The notes: generated by a model from the letters alone, not told the origin. DNA of 64,000 nucleotides from Semisulcospira habei (GCA_036245525.1 BTPG01000004.1:45829982-45893981); one strand, 5' to 3'. Positions 31,131 through 41,379 are shown, numbered from the stretch's first letter. A program made the numbers and translations.

Positions 31131-31318
31131 TCTGACCAAACAGGGGAGCTGGGTGGCTCGGTGTTAAAGCGTTCGACTCTTGACCAAAAGGTCGTGGGTT
31201 CGAATCCAGCTGGGGTCAAAATTTGTACAGGCCTCTTTTCGGTGCACCGTCTTTGAAATCACCTTCGTGGTGGACAAAAGACGTTACGCTTAAACGTTTA
31301 ACGTTTTCTGACCAAACA
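31131..31318 (+). mobile_element. SINE2 with 12 bp target-site duplication
   Basis: The body 31143-31306 is flanked by perfect copies of TCTGACCAAACA (31131-31142 and 31307-31318). The tRNA-like head has A box TGGCTCGGTG (31154) and B box GGTTCGAATCC (31197-31207). It is followed by GGGGTCAAAATTTGTACAGG and GGTGGACAAAAGACGTTACG. The short length (164 bp) and Pol III boxes fit a SINE; a diverged copy is at 15667. Confidence 0.93.
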
Positions 31319-31327
31319 AATCTTATC

Positions 31328-31533
31328 TTAACCCATTACATCCTGAGGTTAATTTAAGAAACAAAGCTTATTGTCCTTTGAAGGCTACATTACAGATTAG
31401 AAGATAGATCATCCGTGCTAGTACAAGGGTGGTGCCAGAATAGCTTGGCGCCTGAGGCGCCAAGCTATTCTGGCACCACCCTTGAACTATCATAGTCAAA
31501 TTTATTTCAAGGAATGGGTGTATCAGAATGAAA
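31328..31533. mobile_element. PalB3 element
   Basis: The left flank TTAACCCATTACATCCTGAG defines subfamily B3. The hairpin core has GGCGCC-TGA-GGCGCC with a 3 nt loop instead of 4. The right TTAA is lost (TCAGAATGAAAAGG). Confidence 0.82.
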
Positions 31534-31836
31534 AGGCCTAGGATAACGGAATAGTTATATATCTGACCTCTGTTCTGTCCTGTTCTACCCTGTTAACCGA
31601 CGTTATGTGATTTGATACAAATTGCAAAATTCGCCAGTCACCAGTTTCAAAACAAGAACTATTTTGCACTATAAAAATCAAGCGAACTCCCAGCAATAGT
31701 GTTTCTGGTTTGTTTGTTTCCACGTTTGATAGATTACGAATTATATCATACGACAGTATGTGCAAAACCTTTGCCTTTCAGTATACATCGCGGCTTTTAC
31801 AACCCGTCTGTCACAGGGATACCGTCTCGGTCTGCG

Positions 31837-31928
31837 AGAGGCATAGATTCTCACGAACCAGTGCAAAAGGCATAGATTCTCATGAGCTCCTCAGAATGCA
31901 GGGGCTCCTGAGAATCTATGCCTCTTGC
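31837..31928. mobile_element. PalC with partial left-arm duplication
   Basis: GAGGCATAGATTCTCACGA and AAGGCATAGATTCTCATGAG precede one right arm GAGAATCTATGCCTCTTGC. TTCTCA/TGAGAA is paired. Confidence 0.8.
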
Positions 31929-31939
31929 ACATTCAGGAC

Positions 31940-32300
31940 CCGATCTAGAGGGGGTGGGGGGCAGTGGGGTCAATGCTCCCCCCCCCCCCTCCCCTGACTG
32001 TTTGATTTTTAGGCGCTCACGTAACACCCCCCCCCCTCCCCCGTATGAATCCCCCCCCCACACACACACACGCACAATGTTAGATTTTTCGGCGCCCGCC
32101 TACCCTCCCCCCCCCCCCCTACTGTTTGATATTTTGGCGCCCGCCTACCCTCCCCCCCCCCCCTACTGTTTGATTTTTCGGCGCCCGCCTACCCCCCCCC
32201 CCCCAATCCCCCCATTTTGATTTGATTTTTCGGTGCCCGCCTACCCCCCTCTGACCCCCCCTCCCCCTCCCCCCCCCCTCCCACTGTTTGATTTTTCGGC
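31940..32300. repeat. C-rich minisatellite, about 50 bp unit
   Basis: Units of a C run, CTACTGTTTGATTTTTCGGC and GCCCGCCTACC recur five or six times with drift. The minus strand is correspondingly rich in G runs. Proline-rich frames are compositional. Confidence 0.88.
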
Positions 32301-32824
32301 CCCTGCGGAAACAAGATCTTGCGTGGTGGAGGCTTATGTTTCAGGTTCAAGGTCCCAAACAAAAAGTTTGGACCCACCCCCCTGGATGTAAGTGATCCGG
32401 GCCTGCATTTGACACTGCAGTCGGCCCGCCGGTGATAACACTTGATAACGAGAGTCCGATAGCCGAGATCAAAATGAACAGTCGTCTGACAAGCTGTTAG
32501 TCAGTCTGCGGCCTTTCTGAATAATGTAGAAAATTGTCTGCTGGGCACTCTAGCCGGTTCATTCCTTATTCCGCAGTGGTCATTCAATATCTGTGCTGGT
32601 TTGTGATTGTGGACCTTACGGCACTCGGCTGTAGGCTCATAATGTGGCTGCCTCTTTCACACCCACCAGCAATTGATTACAATATGTCGTTTGATGACGG
32701 TTCATTGAAAGTGCGTTGGCGTGCGGTTTTGGAAATAGCGGTGATATACAAGCACACTTTTTAGTTTTACGTTCGTCGCCGTGAGCTTTTTAAAAAAATT
32801 TTTATGTGTGTGGCTTGCTCTGCG
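32301..32824. other. Unannotated stretch, no gene seen
   Basis: The 76-codon frame at 32534 has no recognisable motif. GGACCTTACGGC (32609) resembles the stem at 60187. Confidence 0.4.
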
Positions 32825-32934
32825 TTAACTCATTCAAGGCGCCTCGCATCAATAGCTGCGAAAGTGTCATGTAGCATTGCCGCCGGCAACGCTATAGGAC
32901 ACTTTTGCAGCTATTGTTGCGGGGCAACTTAATT
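32825..32934. mobile_element. PalF element
   Basis: TTAACTCATTCAAGGCGCC at the left; inner arms AATAGCTGCGAAAGTGTCAT and AGGACACTTTTGCAGCTATT; the right terminus is diverged. Confidence 0.75.
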
Positions 32935-33711
32935 AGTCATATCAAGATTAATTATGTTTAAAACGTTTTATTTGAAGACTAAAATAATTAAGATTTGAGA
33001 ATGAGGTATTGAGAACTTCTTCAGTACGAATGCCCTAAGTGACGTAGATCGTGATGAATTCAGTTATCTTAACCCCTTCACTTCCAGTGAACGCTGGTGT
33101 GTGTTACGATTGTGGTTGTGTTGTTCTGTGAGAGTATGCATGTGCAAATCGTAGGGAACGATCCGATATTTCTTTGAGCTATCTTGGTTACGAATCACGT
33201 ACCTTTTCAGTAAGTTTCTCTATCGTTCGCACAGAGAGCGGAATTGGCTTTGTTATGATACGTTAAGATTAGTCCGGAAGTTTCTTGCAAAGTCGCACGG
33301 AAAAGAGCGGTCGATTTTATAATGCGTAGATTCGCTGAGAATAGATCAGAACGTTCGAGCAGGGTCGCGCTGTTTAGTGACCTCGTATGTGCGACGTGAA
33401 AGTGTAAGCAACATTCTGCAACACAAGTTTTATAGCCGCTCATAATTATACTCATAGTTGTTTTCTGTGCGCGTGAATTTAGCAGTCGGTCAGTGTGTTT
33501 TATGATAGATCGTGAACGGTCTGCCATACTCTTGTGTGACGTCATAACGCACTGGGATTTGGAGCTGAAATTAGCAGTCGAATTTTTGTAGACTATTGTA
33601 GTTATTCTAGAAAGTTCTTTTTCATTAATATTTATGAGTTTCAGTTACGTGTTCCGTTTTGATTGGTTGCGTTGTGTGATTTCGTTAGATTATTCTGGAA
33701 AGTTGTTTTAC

Positions 33712-33718
33712 TATAAAA
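33712..33718 (+). promoter_or_regulatory. TATA box of the solo LTR
   Basis: TATAAAA in the context ACTATAAAAGATG, 244 bp upstream of AATAAA. Confidence 0.7.
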
Positions 33719-33955
33719 GATGGTGCTAGGAAGCACGTGTGTACATTGTCAAGCATTGTCAGTTGTAGGGACACACAGACGGTTTATCGTAGGTACGTGG
33801 CCCGTATAGGGTGTACATTGTGAGAGACGCAGCGTAACGGTGGTGTACTTTGCGTGACAAACGCTTTGTGTCGCCAGTGTTGACATGTTTTTTAAGAGAC
33901 ATTGTATCAGTGGTGGTGCATTTGTGAATGCATTGTGTGGAGATCGCATCGCTGA

Positions 33956-33961
33956 AATAAA
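33956..33961 (+). terminator. Polyadenylation signal of the solo LTR
   Basis: AATAAA within GCTGAAATAAAGTATTGTTG. Confidence 0.65.
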
Positions 33962-34371
33962 GTATTGTTGGAACTGTTACTCCAGTATTAACCTTAAGCC
34001 ACGTGTGACGGGTTTCAGCTGAATGAAGTTTCTTTAGAAAGAACCTTACGTGTGTGCGTCTGGCTGGTGTGATATTATACTACGACTACGACTCAACACG
34101 TAACAGTGTGGTTAAGTGAAAGCCAAGGAGTCCCAGTTGTCCACAGAACACGAATACAAAGTGATGTCATCAGGAGGCGTAGATCCTCATGATCCCTTCG
34201 CATCTGCAGCTGGGTGATGTGTTTATCTCTGCGGTCAAGGGATTCAACCCAAATCACGGCAAGCACTGTTGCGCGTGAGGACGAAAATGACAGGTTTGAG
34301 AATGGGCTGCTAAGACCTTCCCTCAGTGTAAGTGCCCGGGTAGAGGTCAGATATATAACTATTCAGTTATC

Positions 34372-34585
34372 TTAACTCATTCAGCCCCAGAGCCGAAGTC
34401 CCCAAATTTTAAAGTTACCCTCTGAACGAATGCATTACAATTTTAGAGACTGATCGATCATGACTGTTTAAGGGTGGTGCCAGAATTGCTTGGCGTCTAT
34501 GGGCGCCAAGCTGTTCTGGTACCACCCTTGAACTATCATGCTCGATCCATGTCTTGCTGTAGTGTGTCGGGGCTGAATCAACTGA
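34372..34585. mobile_element. PalB2 element
   Basis: TTAACTCATTCAGCCCCAG at the left; right terminus TCGGGGCTGAATCAACTGAG, with TTAA decayed. The stem has several mismatches. Confidence 0.82.
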
Positions 34586-34795
34586 GTCAACCCTTTTCAT
34601 TCTGATACACCCATTTCTTGAAGTAAATTTGACTATGATAGTTTAAGGGTGCTGCCAGAATAGCTTGGCGCCTAAGGCGTCAAGCTATTCTGGCACCACT
34701 CTTGAACTAGCACGGTTGATCTCTCTCCCAATCTGTAATGTAGCCTTCAAAGGACAATAAGCATTTTTTTTCTTAAATTAGCCTCAGGATGTATG
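34586..34795. mobile_element. PalB3 element abutting the preceding PalB2
   Basis: Left flank CAACCCTTTTCATTCTGATA; triloop-type core GGCGCC-TAA-GGCGTC; right flank ends TTAGCCTCAGGATGTA as in 47680-47890. The junction would have been a shared TTAA, now TCAA. Confidence 0.78.
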
Positions 34796-34874
34796 TCTTT
34801 ATCTGCGATCTCTAACCAGCAAAGCACATTGTTTTTACCCTTTTATCACACGACCAAATACTTTAGCGCAAACC

Positions 34875-35271
34875 GTACCTCCCCAACCCGGATCTGCCCT
34901 GGGGGACTTGGGTGGGGTTAACTACTTTTTAGTTCCCAGGGTCACACTGGTCAGCCACACAGGGTGGGTTTTCGCTTCTATTCTAGGGCATGTGTTTCTG
35001 TCTACCCTTTGTCCATTCACCTGTATTTGCCTTTTTAAAACTCTCCCTACTGTCTGCACTGCCTGTAGCTCTTGATATTGGATGTGTGTTGCTAAATGGT
35101 CTTAGTTTTATTTAGTCCCCATTTCGTAGGTTTATTTAACATATTTGACCGGCTGGCGACATACATTCAATGTTCTGTTTAGTTTTTTTTTTTTCACAAG
35201 CAGTGCAGGCACGTCCTGAGAAAGCCTTGTTGCTGTCGGGACGTTAAGCAATGTACAATCAGTCAATCAGC
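34875..35271 (+). mobile_element. Repeat J, copy 3
   Basis: Nearly identical to 5565-5942, including more than 70 uninterrupted identical bases around CTGCACTGCCTGTAGCTC. It ends GTCGGGACGTTAAGCAATG and TCAATCAG and lies directly against PalG. Confidence 0.85.
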
Positions 35272-35940
35272 AAACCGTACCATGTGACCGGGATACAAAA
35301 ACCCTTGTAGCAACTAATGGCCGACTTTTCAAGTTGTAGCCCTCTTTCTGACGCCTCTAGGAAGCCAGTTTTGTTCTAGGAAAAATCACCAAAACGTTCT
35401 AAAGTACAAACTAAGTTATTGGTAGCAGGGTTTGCTACACGGACCCTTGTAGGCCAGAGGGAGGTCAAAGGAACCTTTGTACCCCGAGGGCCTGAGGGAT
35501 ACAATGGTTCCTTTGACCTCCTGAAGGCCTACAAGGGTCCGTGCAGCAAGCCCCTGCTACCAATTACGTATTTGTTTTCATTTTTCCACATTTTTCGTAA
35601 AGAAATCAAGAAGAAATCTTCCGACCTGGATCACGCCAGACATGACTGACGTCAAAGGAATATACATTTATACATAATAAACTTATGACGTAATTTTAAA
35701 TCTTTCATGTCTCCAGTAGTATGCCTGTTTTTTCGAACAACATTAAGTAACTTTTACTTTAGAACGTTTTGGTGATCTTTTATAGAACAAAACTCGCATC
35801 CAAGATGCGTCACAAAGAGGGCTACAAGAAGTCCGCCATTTTTTTATTTTTGTTTTGCTACTAGGGTTTTTGTAGCTCGGTCATGTGGTACAGTTTGTGC
35901 TAAAGGGATTGGTCGTATGACATAGGGATAAAAACAATAT
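35272..35940. mobile_element. PalG foldback element
   Basis: The left arm 35275-35505 is the mirror image of parts of the right arm 35506-35940. The core (about 35418-35562) pairs GGTAGCAGGG, TACACGGACCCTTGTAGG and GAGGTCAAAGGAACC with their complements. The left arm lacks the section between CTAAAGTAC and TTATTGG, so the arms are unequal. No transposase is encoded. Confidence 0.82.
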
Positions 35941-36959
35941 TAGTTATTGGTTGCAGGGGTTTGCTACACGGACCCTTGTAGACCTGAAGGAGGTCAAAGG
36001 AACCATTGTACCCCGAAAACCGAAGGCCTCAGGGGTACAATGGTTCCTTTGACCTCCCGAAGGCCTACAAGGGTCCGTGCAGCAAGCCCCAGCTACCAAT
36101 AACGTATTTGCTTTCATTCCTCCACTATTTCGTAAATAAATCAAGAAGAAATCTTCCGACCTGTATCGCGCCAGACATGACTGACGTAAAAGAAATATAT
36201 ATTTATACATAATATACGTATGACGTAATTTAAAATATTTCATGACGTTGCCGTCTCCAGTGGTGCGCCTGTTGTTTCGAACAACACTAAGTAACTTTGT
36301 ACTTTGGAACGTTTGGTGATCTTTTATAGAAAAAAAAAAAAAAAACTGGCAGCCAAGACGCGTCAGAAAGAGGGCTACAGGTCACGTTATACATTAAAAT
36401 GAGGTAGGTGAGGTAGTAAGAGGACCGGTGTTTTTTTTAATAAATCTTCTCCCATCTTTGGCATTTTGTACAGAGGCAGTATGCTGGATTTTGCTTAAAA
36501 TCTCTTGGTAGATGAGAAGAGACATGTTTGGTGCTGTGATTCATACCATCCTGAGATTATCCGGTGGACAATTGTGGGCCTATGTTGAGTTTACGTTGCC
36601 ATGGTGATTTGAGGGGCAGGCTGATTTCAGCTGTGCTTGGGTGTGGGGTTGGTAAGGAATCGGGTTCATAGCCAAGAAATGAGACTGTCAATGTGCTGTT
36701 TTTTTGTTGGTATTTTGTGCATGGCAAATGTGCAACAAGTAGACGGTAGTGTTGTTTACGGGATTGAAAAATCAGACAATGACTGGGACAGACTAAGGCT
36801 AGGGCATTTTAACAGATGGGACTGCAAGGGATGCCCACTTTGTACTTTGGCCTACAAAAAGTCCGCCATTTGTCGCTGCAAGGGTTTTTGTATCACGGTC
36901 ACATTGTACGGTTTACGCTAAAGGGGATGGTCGTATGACGTAGCGATGAAAACAAAGAT
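35941..36959. mobile_element. PalG foldback interrupted by repeat P
   Basis: Core palindrome at 35942-36108. The right arm runs to about 36380 and resumes at about 36839 (CTACAAAAAGTCCGCC to GATGAAAACAAAG). The gap contains repeat P. Confidence 0.82.
36381..36838 (+). mobile_element. Repeat P inserted in PalG
   Basis: 36474-36832 matches the reverse complement of 50384-50742 at roughly 80-85% by eye (shared TTAAAATCTCTTG, AGACATGTTTGGTGCT, GACTGGGACAGACTAAGGCT). CTACA occurs at both junctions with PalG and may be a 5 bp duplication. The plus frame at 36637 is not conserved in the other copy. Confidence 0.75.
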
Positions 36960-37272
36960 ACTTAGTGCTGTAGACGCTACTGGAGACGGCAGCGTCAGGA
37001 AAGATTTTAAATTACGTCATATGTCTATTATGTATAAAATGTACATTCTTTTGACGTCGGTCATGTCTGGCGTGATTTAGGTCGGTAGATTTCTTCTTGA
37101 TTTCTTTTACAAAAACATTGGAGAATGTAAAAATGAAAACATAATATAATTATACGTTATTGGTCGCAGGGGCTTGCTGCACGGACCCTCAGGCCTTCGG
37201 GGTACAGTGGTTCCTTTGACCTTCCTCAGGCCTACAAGGATCCGTGTAGCAAACCCCGGCAACCAATAAGTT
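36960..37272. mobile_element. PalG foldback with shortened core
   Basis: The left arm 36960-37150 carries the inverted flank (GACGTCGGTCATGTCTGGCG). The core 37154-37272 has TTATTGGTCGCAGG and CCCCGGCAACCAATAA at its edges but a 15-20 bp deletion in the left core arm. The right flank is absent after 37272. Confidence 0.78.
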
Positions 37273-37461
37273 ATATTGCCCTTGAACCGGACTGATAATA
37301 GTGTCAGGAAGAAGTGCAGACGATACGAAAGCAGTGGTTTCGTCATTAGCTCGCCCCCTGAATGCCAGTGGATGCAGATTGTGTTTTCCAGTCATTGTCA
37401 GTTCAACGTCGAATATCAATCACCCAGCCGCCAAAGGAATACGGATAGAAAGTGGTTTCAG

Positions 37462-37526
37462 CAAGAGGCACAGATCATCATGAGCCCCCGCAACTGCGGT
37501 AGCTCATGAGGATCTATACCTCTTGC
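37462..37526. mobile_element. PalC hairpin
   Basis: CAAGAGGCACAGATCATCAT and GAGGATCTATACCTCTTGC with several mismatches. Confidence 0.8.
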
Positions 37527-38242
37527 AGTTGGGTTGTGTGCAGTTATGGACTCCGCACGTGCTTGGTTCAGTATCTGGCACATCCTTTACAGCTTATTTG
37601 GTCATTTAGTGGAATGTTGGGCCTATTTCATTCCTTCATGCGGCCCTCTAAAGCGAGAAGCGAAAGTTTCATTGGAGCTCTCTGAAGGCAAAAAGCAGTA
37701 TGTTCATTTTTATTAAAAGCAGTGAAAAAACCCCATCAACAAACAAACAAAAACAATCAAACAAAAACCAACCACGTTACTGACTCTTGCCTTCAGACGG
37801 CATTATTCGTTCATTTAGTTCGGGGGAATAAAACCCGATAATGCCTCGAGGTATTCATGTTAATATTTTGCTTTAAATCCTAGTAAGCTGATCACGTCAT
37901 TAAAGCACGTGCGGCTGTGACGTTTCTTGCAATTAACCCCTTAACTGCCGGGGCAAGGCGAGCGCTACCCATCTGCAAGAGACATAGACCCTCATAAGCC
38001 CCAGCAGTCGCGCAGATCTTGAAGAACTCACGCATCAGTTTCTAGTCATCCTGCCAGTATTGCCTCTAATGAAGACATCTTGCTGACAGCTTTTGCCCCA
38101 CTTGTTGATTTCAGTCAAACCCTGCGATGTGGATGAAAGCAGATTTGTGTCTGGCCCTCTCAATTTAGCCGTATCAAGCGAACGACATGCAGTAAGTCCA
38201 GTTTTGTGACAAGCAAGATTTGTCATTGTAATACAGTATAAG
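37527..38242. other. Mostly unannotated, PalC remnant at 37945-38012
   Basis: TTAACTGCCGGGGCAAGG and CAAGAGACATAGACCCTCAT (37976) mark the left part of a decayed PalC. No gene is visible in the rest. Confidence 0.45.
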
Positions 38243-38890
38243 CCTTCGGCCTACGGGGTACAATGGTTCCTTTGATCTCCCTCAGGCCTACAAGGGTCCG
38301 TGTAGCAAACCCCTGCTACCAAAAACATATTTCTTTTCATTCCTCCGCTATTTTCTTAAAAGAAAACAGCTGAAATCTTCTGACCTGGATCACACCAGAA
38401 ATGACTGACGTCCAAAAAATATTCATGTTTACATAATAGAGTTACGACGTAATATTAGATCTGTAATGACGTTGCTGTTTGCAGGACCAGCAGCATTGTC
38501 TACATATTGTCTGAATAATGCAACGGAAGAGATGGGTGACTGCCTCAAACGACTACAAAAGTCTTCAATAAAATAGTCGCATAGGACGCTCATGTGCTTC
38601 CGATTTCACAAAGATTCTTTCTTTAGTAGTCTGATATACACTATTGCTGCAAATGTGTGCTGCAAACAACTCCAGTAGCGTGCCTATGGTTTCAAACAAC
38701 ACTAAGTAACTTTGTACTTTAGAACGTTTTGGTGCTTTATTTTTTAGAACAAAACTGGCATACAAGACGCTTCACAAAGAGGGCTAAAAAAAGTCCGCCA
38801 TTAGTCGCTACAATGGTTTTTGTAGCTCGGTCATGTGGTACAGTTTGCGCTAAAGTGATTAGTCGTGTGACGTAGGGATGAAAACAATAC
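38243..38890 (+). mobile_element. PalG right half with internal insertion
   Basis: GGGTACAATGGTTCC to GATGAAAACAATAC follows the PalG right arm, but about 190 bp of other sequence separates GACGTTGCTG from CTCCAGTAGCG. Confidence 0.75.
38479..38670. mobile_element. Candidate small inverted-repeat insertion in PalG
   Basis: The extra sequence is bounded by GTTTGCAG and CTGCAAAC, 8 bp perfect inverted ends. No duplication is clear. Confidence 0.5.
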
Positions 38891-39069
38891 AAAATTGTCT
38901 AATGGTTTATTTTTGTGGAAAGCAGGGTGTGCAGTGTATTACAATAACCAAATCTTGCTTGTCACAAAAGTGGACTTACTAGCGGAATTCTCGTTGGGTT
39001 TTTGTCTCACAGTGACAGGGACATGCCTCATGCCTCATTACAGGTTTTCAAGGATGTTCTCCTTCTGCC

Positions 39070-39138
39070 AACGAGACACGTGAATTGGCATAAATCCTTG
39101 CAGCGTGCATGAGCTTATGTGAATCTGTGCCTCTTGCT
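39070..39138. mobile_element. PalC remnant
   Basis: ATTGGCATAAATCCTTG and GTGAATCTGTGCCTCTTGC remain, separated by a shortened centre. Confidence 0.5.
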
Positions 39139-39167
39139 GACTGTCCCAAGAAACTAATAGACGATTT

Positions 39168-39300
39168 CCAGGAATAAGAAATAGGTCAAAATTGCCTTGT
39201 TTCGACGAAGAAATGCCTTGACAAACATGCGATATCGCATGTTTGTCCACTGTTTTTGGGTTGAAACACGTGCAATTTTGACCTACTTCTGATTTCTGAA
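39168..39300. repeat. PalM: long imperfect palindrome
   Basis: Outer arms AAATAGGTCAAAATTGC and GCAATTTTGACCTACTTC flank a perfect core GACAAACATGCGAT-ATCGCATGTTTGTC. Fragments occur at 4570, 28857-29310 and 40543-40574. Confidence 0.7.
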
Positions 39301-39523
39301 CGTCTCTGTTTACACTGCAGGCATGCTTCTAATATTATGAAAATTTGTACATCTTCTTGGCACAAAAAAAAGCTTCCTGTACAGTTGTGTCCTGCATCTG
39401 AAGGAATCGATTTTTTGGGGTTTTTTTTTCTTGTTTTTTTTTTTTTTGGCAGCGCTTTGTCAGGAAATGACCATAAAAACACGCATCCGAAACAATTTCT
39501 CTTTCTGTCTTGGTTATTATCTT

Positions 39524-39560
39524 GCATTCATTTTCTTGCATTTTACACGCTCGGGTAGTC
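39524..39560 (+). repeat. Repeat L fragment
   Basis: CTTGCATTTTACACGCTCGG matches the 3' part of the L copy at 10165-10320. Confidence 0.4.
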
Positions 39561-39701
39561 TCCCTTCTTGGCTGGACATTGAGAGATTAGAGTGATTTGT
39601 CGTCTGGCGCTAGACATCCTGACAGTTCATTAGAGACAGACAGACTAGGGCAAGGGTCGCCTCAGTCACTGGGAACGGACAAATGAAAGGATCAATTTGT
39701 A

Positions 39702-39813
39702 CACCCAAGTCAGCGAAAGTTCACCAGGCCGACGTCGACCGCTGTTGGCCCGGGCACGGCCGTGCGTCGACCAACTGCGGCCCACGTGGGCCCGATAACC
39801 GTTTCGCATGCTG
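39702..39813. mobile_element. PalD element
   Basis: CACCCAAGTCAGCGAAAG at the left, CGTTTCGCATGCTGG at the right, and a central GCACGGCCGTGC palindrome. Confidence 0.65.
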
Positions 39814-40096
39814 GACTGTATTTCTTAGCTGACGTGAAGCACAGTTCTGTTCTCGTCCATCACTTGGCCAACACCGTAAGCTGACTGCTGCACAAGGGAT
39901 CTCGAACAAGGAAACATGGCGGTGTGTCGGAATCACACAAGTTATTTGCCCTTGGCACAGCTCCGACCGAGCGTCAGTAGGCATACACGTATTCCTATTG
40001 ACTCTCGGAGCCATTGTCAGGGGCTTGTAACTCGTGTCGTAGGCTCCCTCAGCCCTGTGTTTGGTCTAGCTCGACCTGTTCCTAACTCATACTACG

Positions 40097-40345
40097 TCAG
40101 TCAGTCAATCAATCTATCAATCAATCAATCTCTGTTTATAACTCATACTACATCAATCAGTCAATCAATCAATCAATCAGTTCCATCCGTCCTTCCGCCC
40201 GTCCGTCCGTCCATCCGTCCATCCATCCGTCCATCCATCCATCCGTCCGTCCGCCCGTCCGTCCGTCCGTCCGTCACATCCCATCCCATCCCATCCCATC
40301 CCATCCCATCCATCTATCCATCCATTCATCCATCCATCCAAAGTG
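40097..40345. repeat. (AATC)n, (CCGT)n and (CCATC)n tracts
   Basis: AATC units to about 40178, CCGT/CCAT units to about 40275, then CCCAT and CCAT units. Confidence 0.93.
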
Positions 40346-40542
40346 GCTTGTTTAAAAATCAAGGAAAGTGAAATGGATTTCTTGATTCTGTTTAAAGATC
40401 ATTACGAACGTTTTTAATTCATTTCCTCTGCGTTCCCGTGAGCTGCCAAAAGTGACAAAGTGCCTCTGTAAAATGACAGTGTTCGGAAGTCAAAAGATGG
40501 TCAGCGTTGTACGCTTTTCGACCCAAAAATTAGATTAAAAGC

Positions 40543-40574
40543 TCGCACAAACATGCGATATCGCATGTTTGTCA
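40543..40574. repeat. PalM core
   Basis: ACAAACATGCGATATCGCAT followed by GTTTGT: a perfect palindrome of the PalM centre without the outer arms. Confidence 0.65.
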
Positions 40575-40828
40575 GGCTATTAGTCCACTGCTTGCGTCCC
40601 AAAATGACGCGCAGTTCAGTTTTGAATTACGTCTCATTTACGGAACACCTCTGTTTGTCATTTGTCTCCTGCGTGTCTGGATGATTTCTTGCCAATGCCT
40701 CAGTAACTTAAGTCCTTCGCGCTGCGTTGTGTGATTTCTGGTGCAAACTCATTTCAGCGTGCTTAGACGGCCTCTCATTGGGACCCAGCGTCCAGGGCTG
40801 AACTTCCGTCCACCTCCAGTAGATGCTC

Positions 40829-40907
40829 TCTACGCAAAAGTCCTCGGGCCCACGACGGCCGCAGTGCGGCCGTCGTGGGCCCGAAGACCTTTTGCTACTG
40901 GGGTACT
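40829..40907. mobile_element. PalD with perfect inner arms
   Basis: CGGGCCCACGACGGCCGCA pairs exactly with TGCGGCCGTCGTGGGCCCG. The inner arm sequence differs from other PalD copies although pairing is perfect. Confidence 0.75.
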
Positions 40908-41379
40908 GATGTTCTTGAGCCCCCGGCAACCTGCTATATTTGTCTATTTTATAGGCCATGTTATGTCTTGATTGGCTGCCAAGCTGATTGGGCGCTACCC
41001 TTCGGCCATCTTTGTCTACCATAAGTGGTCCATTGTGTTTCTGTGGAAATGTCGATTTTCAAAAAGAGAACGTTTTTAAAGCGACCTACTCCAGGCAGTA
41101 AAGGGTTAATAAATCTCCTTTATAGGTGTTCCTTGTATGTCTTACGAAAATGCTGGGGGAAAAAGGGTTAACTTAAATTATAAAGTTTAAATGTCGTAAA
41201 ATGGAAGACATTTTATCTCTTTTTAAGCAGGAGAGTTCTTTCCGTTTACGCTCAAAAGACAGTGGGGGAAACCTTGGTACATGTGCCTACACACATGGAT
41301 TGCGAAAAGAAGGGTAGATAAATCGTCGTTGAGGCAAGACAACATTGATAACCCGTTATATCGGCGGATTTTAGCAATT

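Larger units (their letters stand above)
33102..34105 (+). mobile_element. Solo LTR, 1,004 bp, with 5 bp target-site duplication
   Basis: The ends TGTTACG and CGTAACA are perfect 7 bp inverted repeats of the TG...CA type. GTGTG flanks both sides (33097-33101 and 34106-34110). A TATA box TATAAAA lies at 33712-33718 and a polyadenylation signal AATAAA at 33956-33961, in the order expected for U3, R and U5. No gag or pol follows, so the internal part was removed, presumably by LTR-LTR recombination. A Ty3-like LTR retrotransposon is likely from the 5 bp duplication, but the class is not proven. Strand is inferred from the TATA and AATAAA order. Confidence 0.9.
33069..34246. mobile_element. PalC element split by a solo LTR
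   Basis: Left remnant TTAACCCCTTCACTTCCAGT (33069-33101). Right remnant from 34106 with AGGAGGCGTAGATCCTCATG and GCGGTCAAGGGATTC. The hairpin right arm is mostly lost. Confidence 0.75.

Noticed and set aside
33207..33949. Minus-strand frames inside the solo LTR as a viral-type gene
   Set aside because: They run antisense to the TATA/AATAAA direction and show no recognisable motif; LTRs of this kind are non-coding.
36637..36921. A 94-codon frame with a hydrophobic stretch as a secreted peptide gene
   Set aside because: It crosses the boundary of repeat P and PalG and is not conserved in the second P copy.
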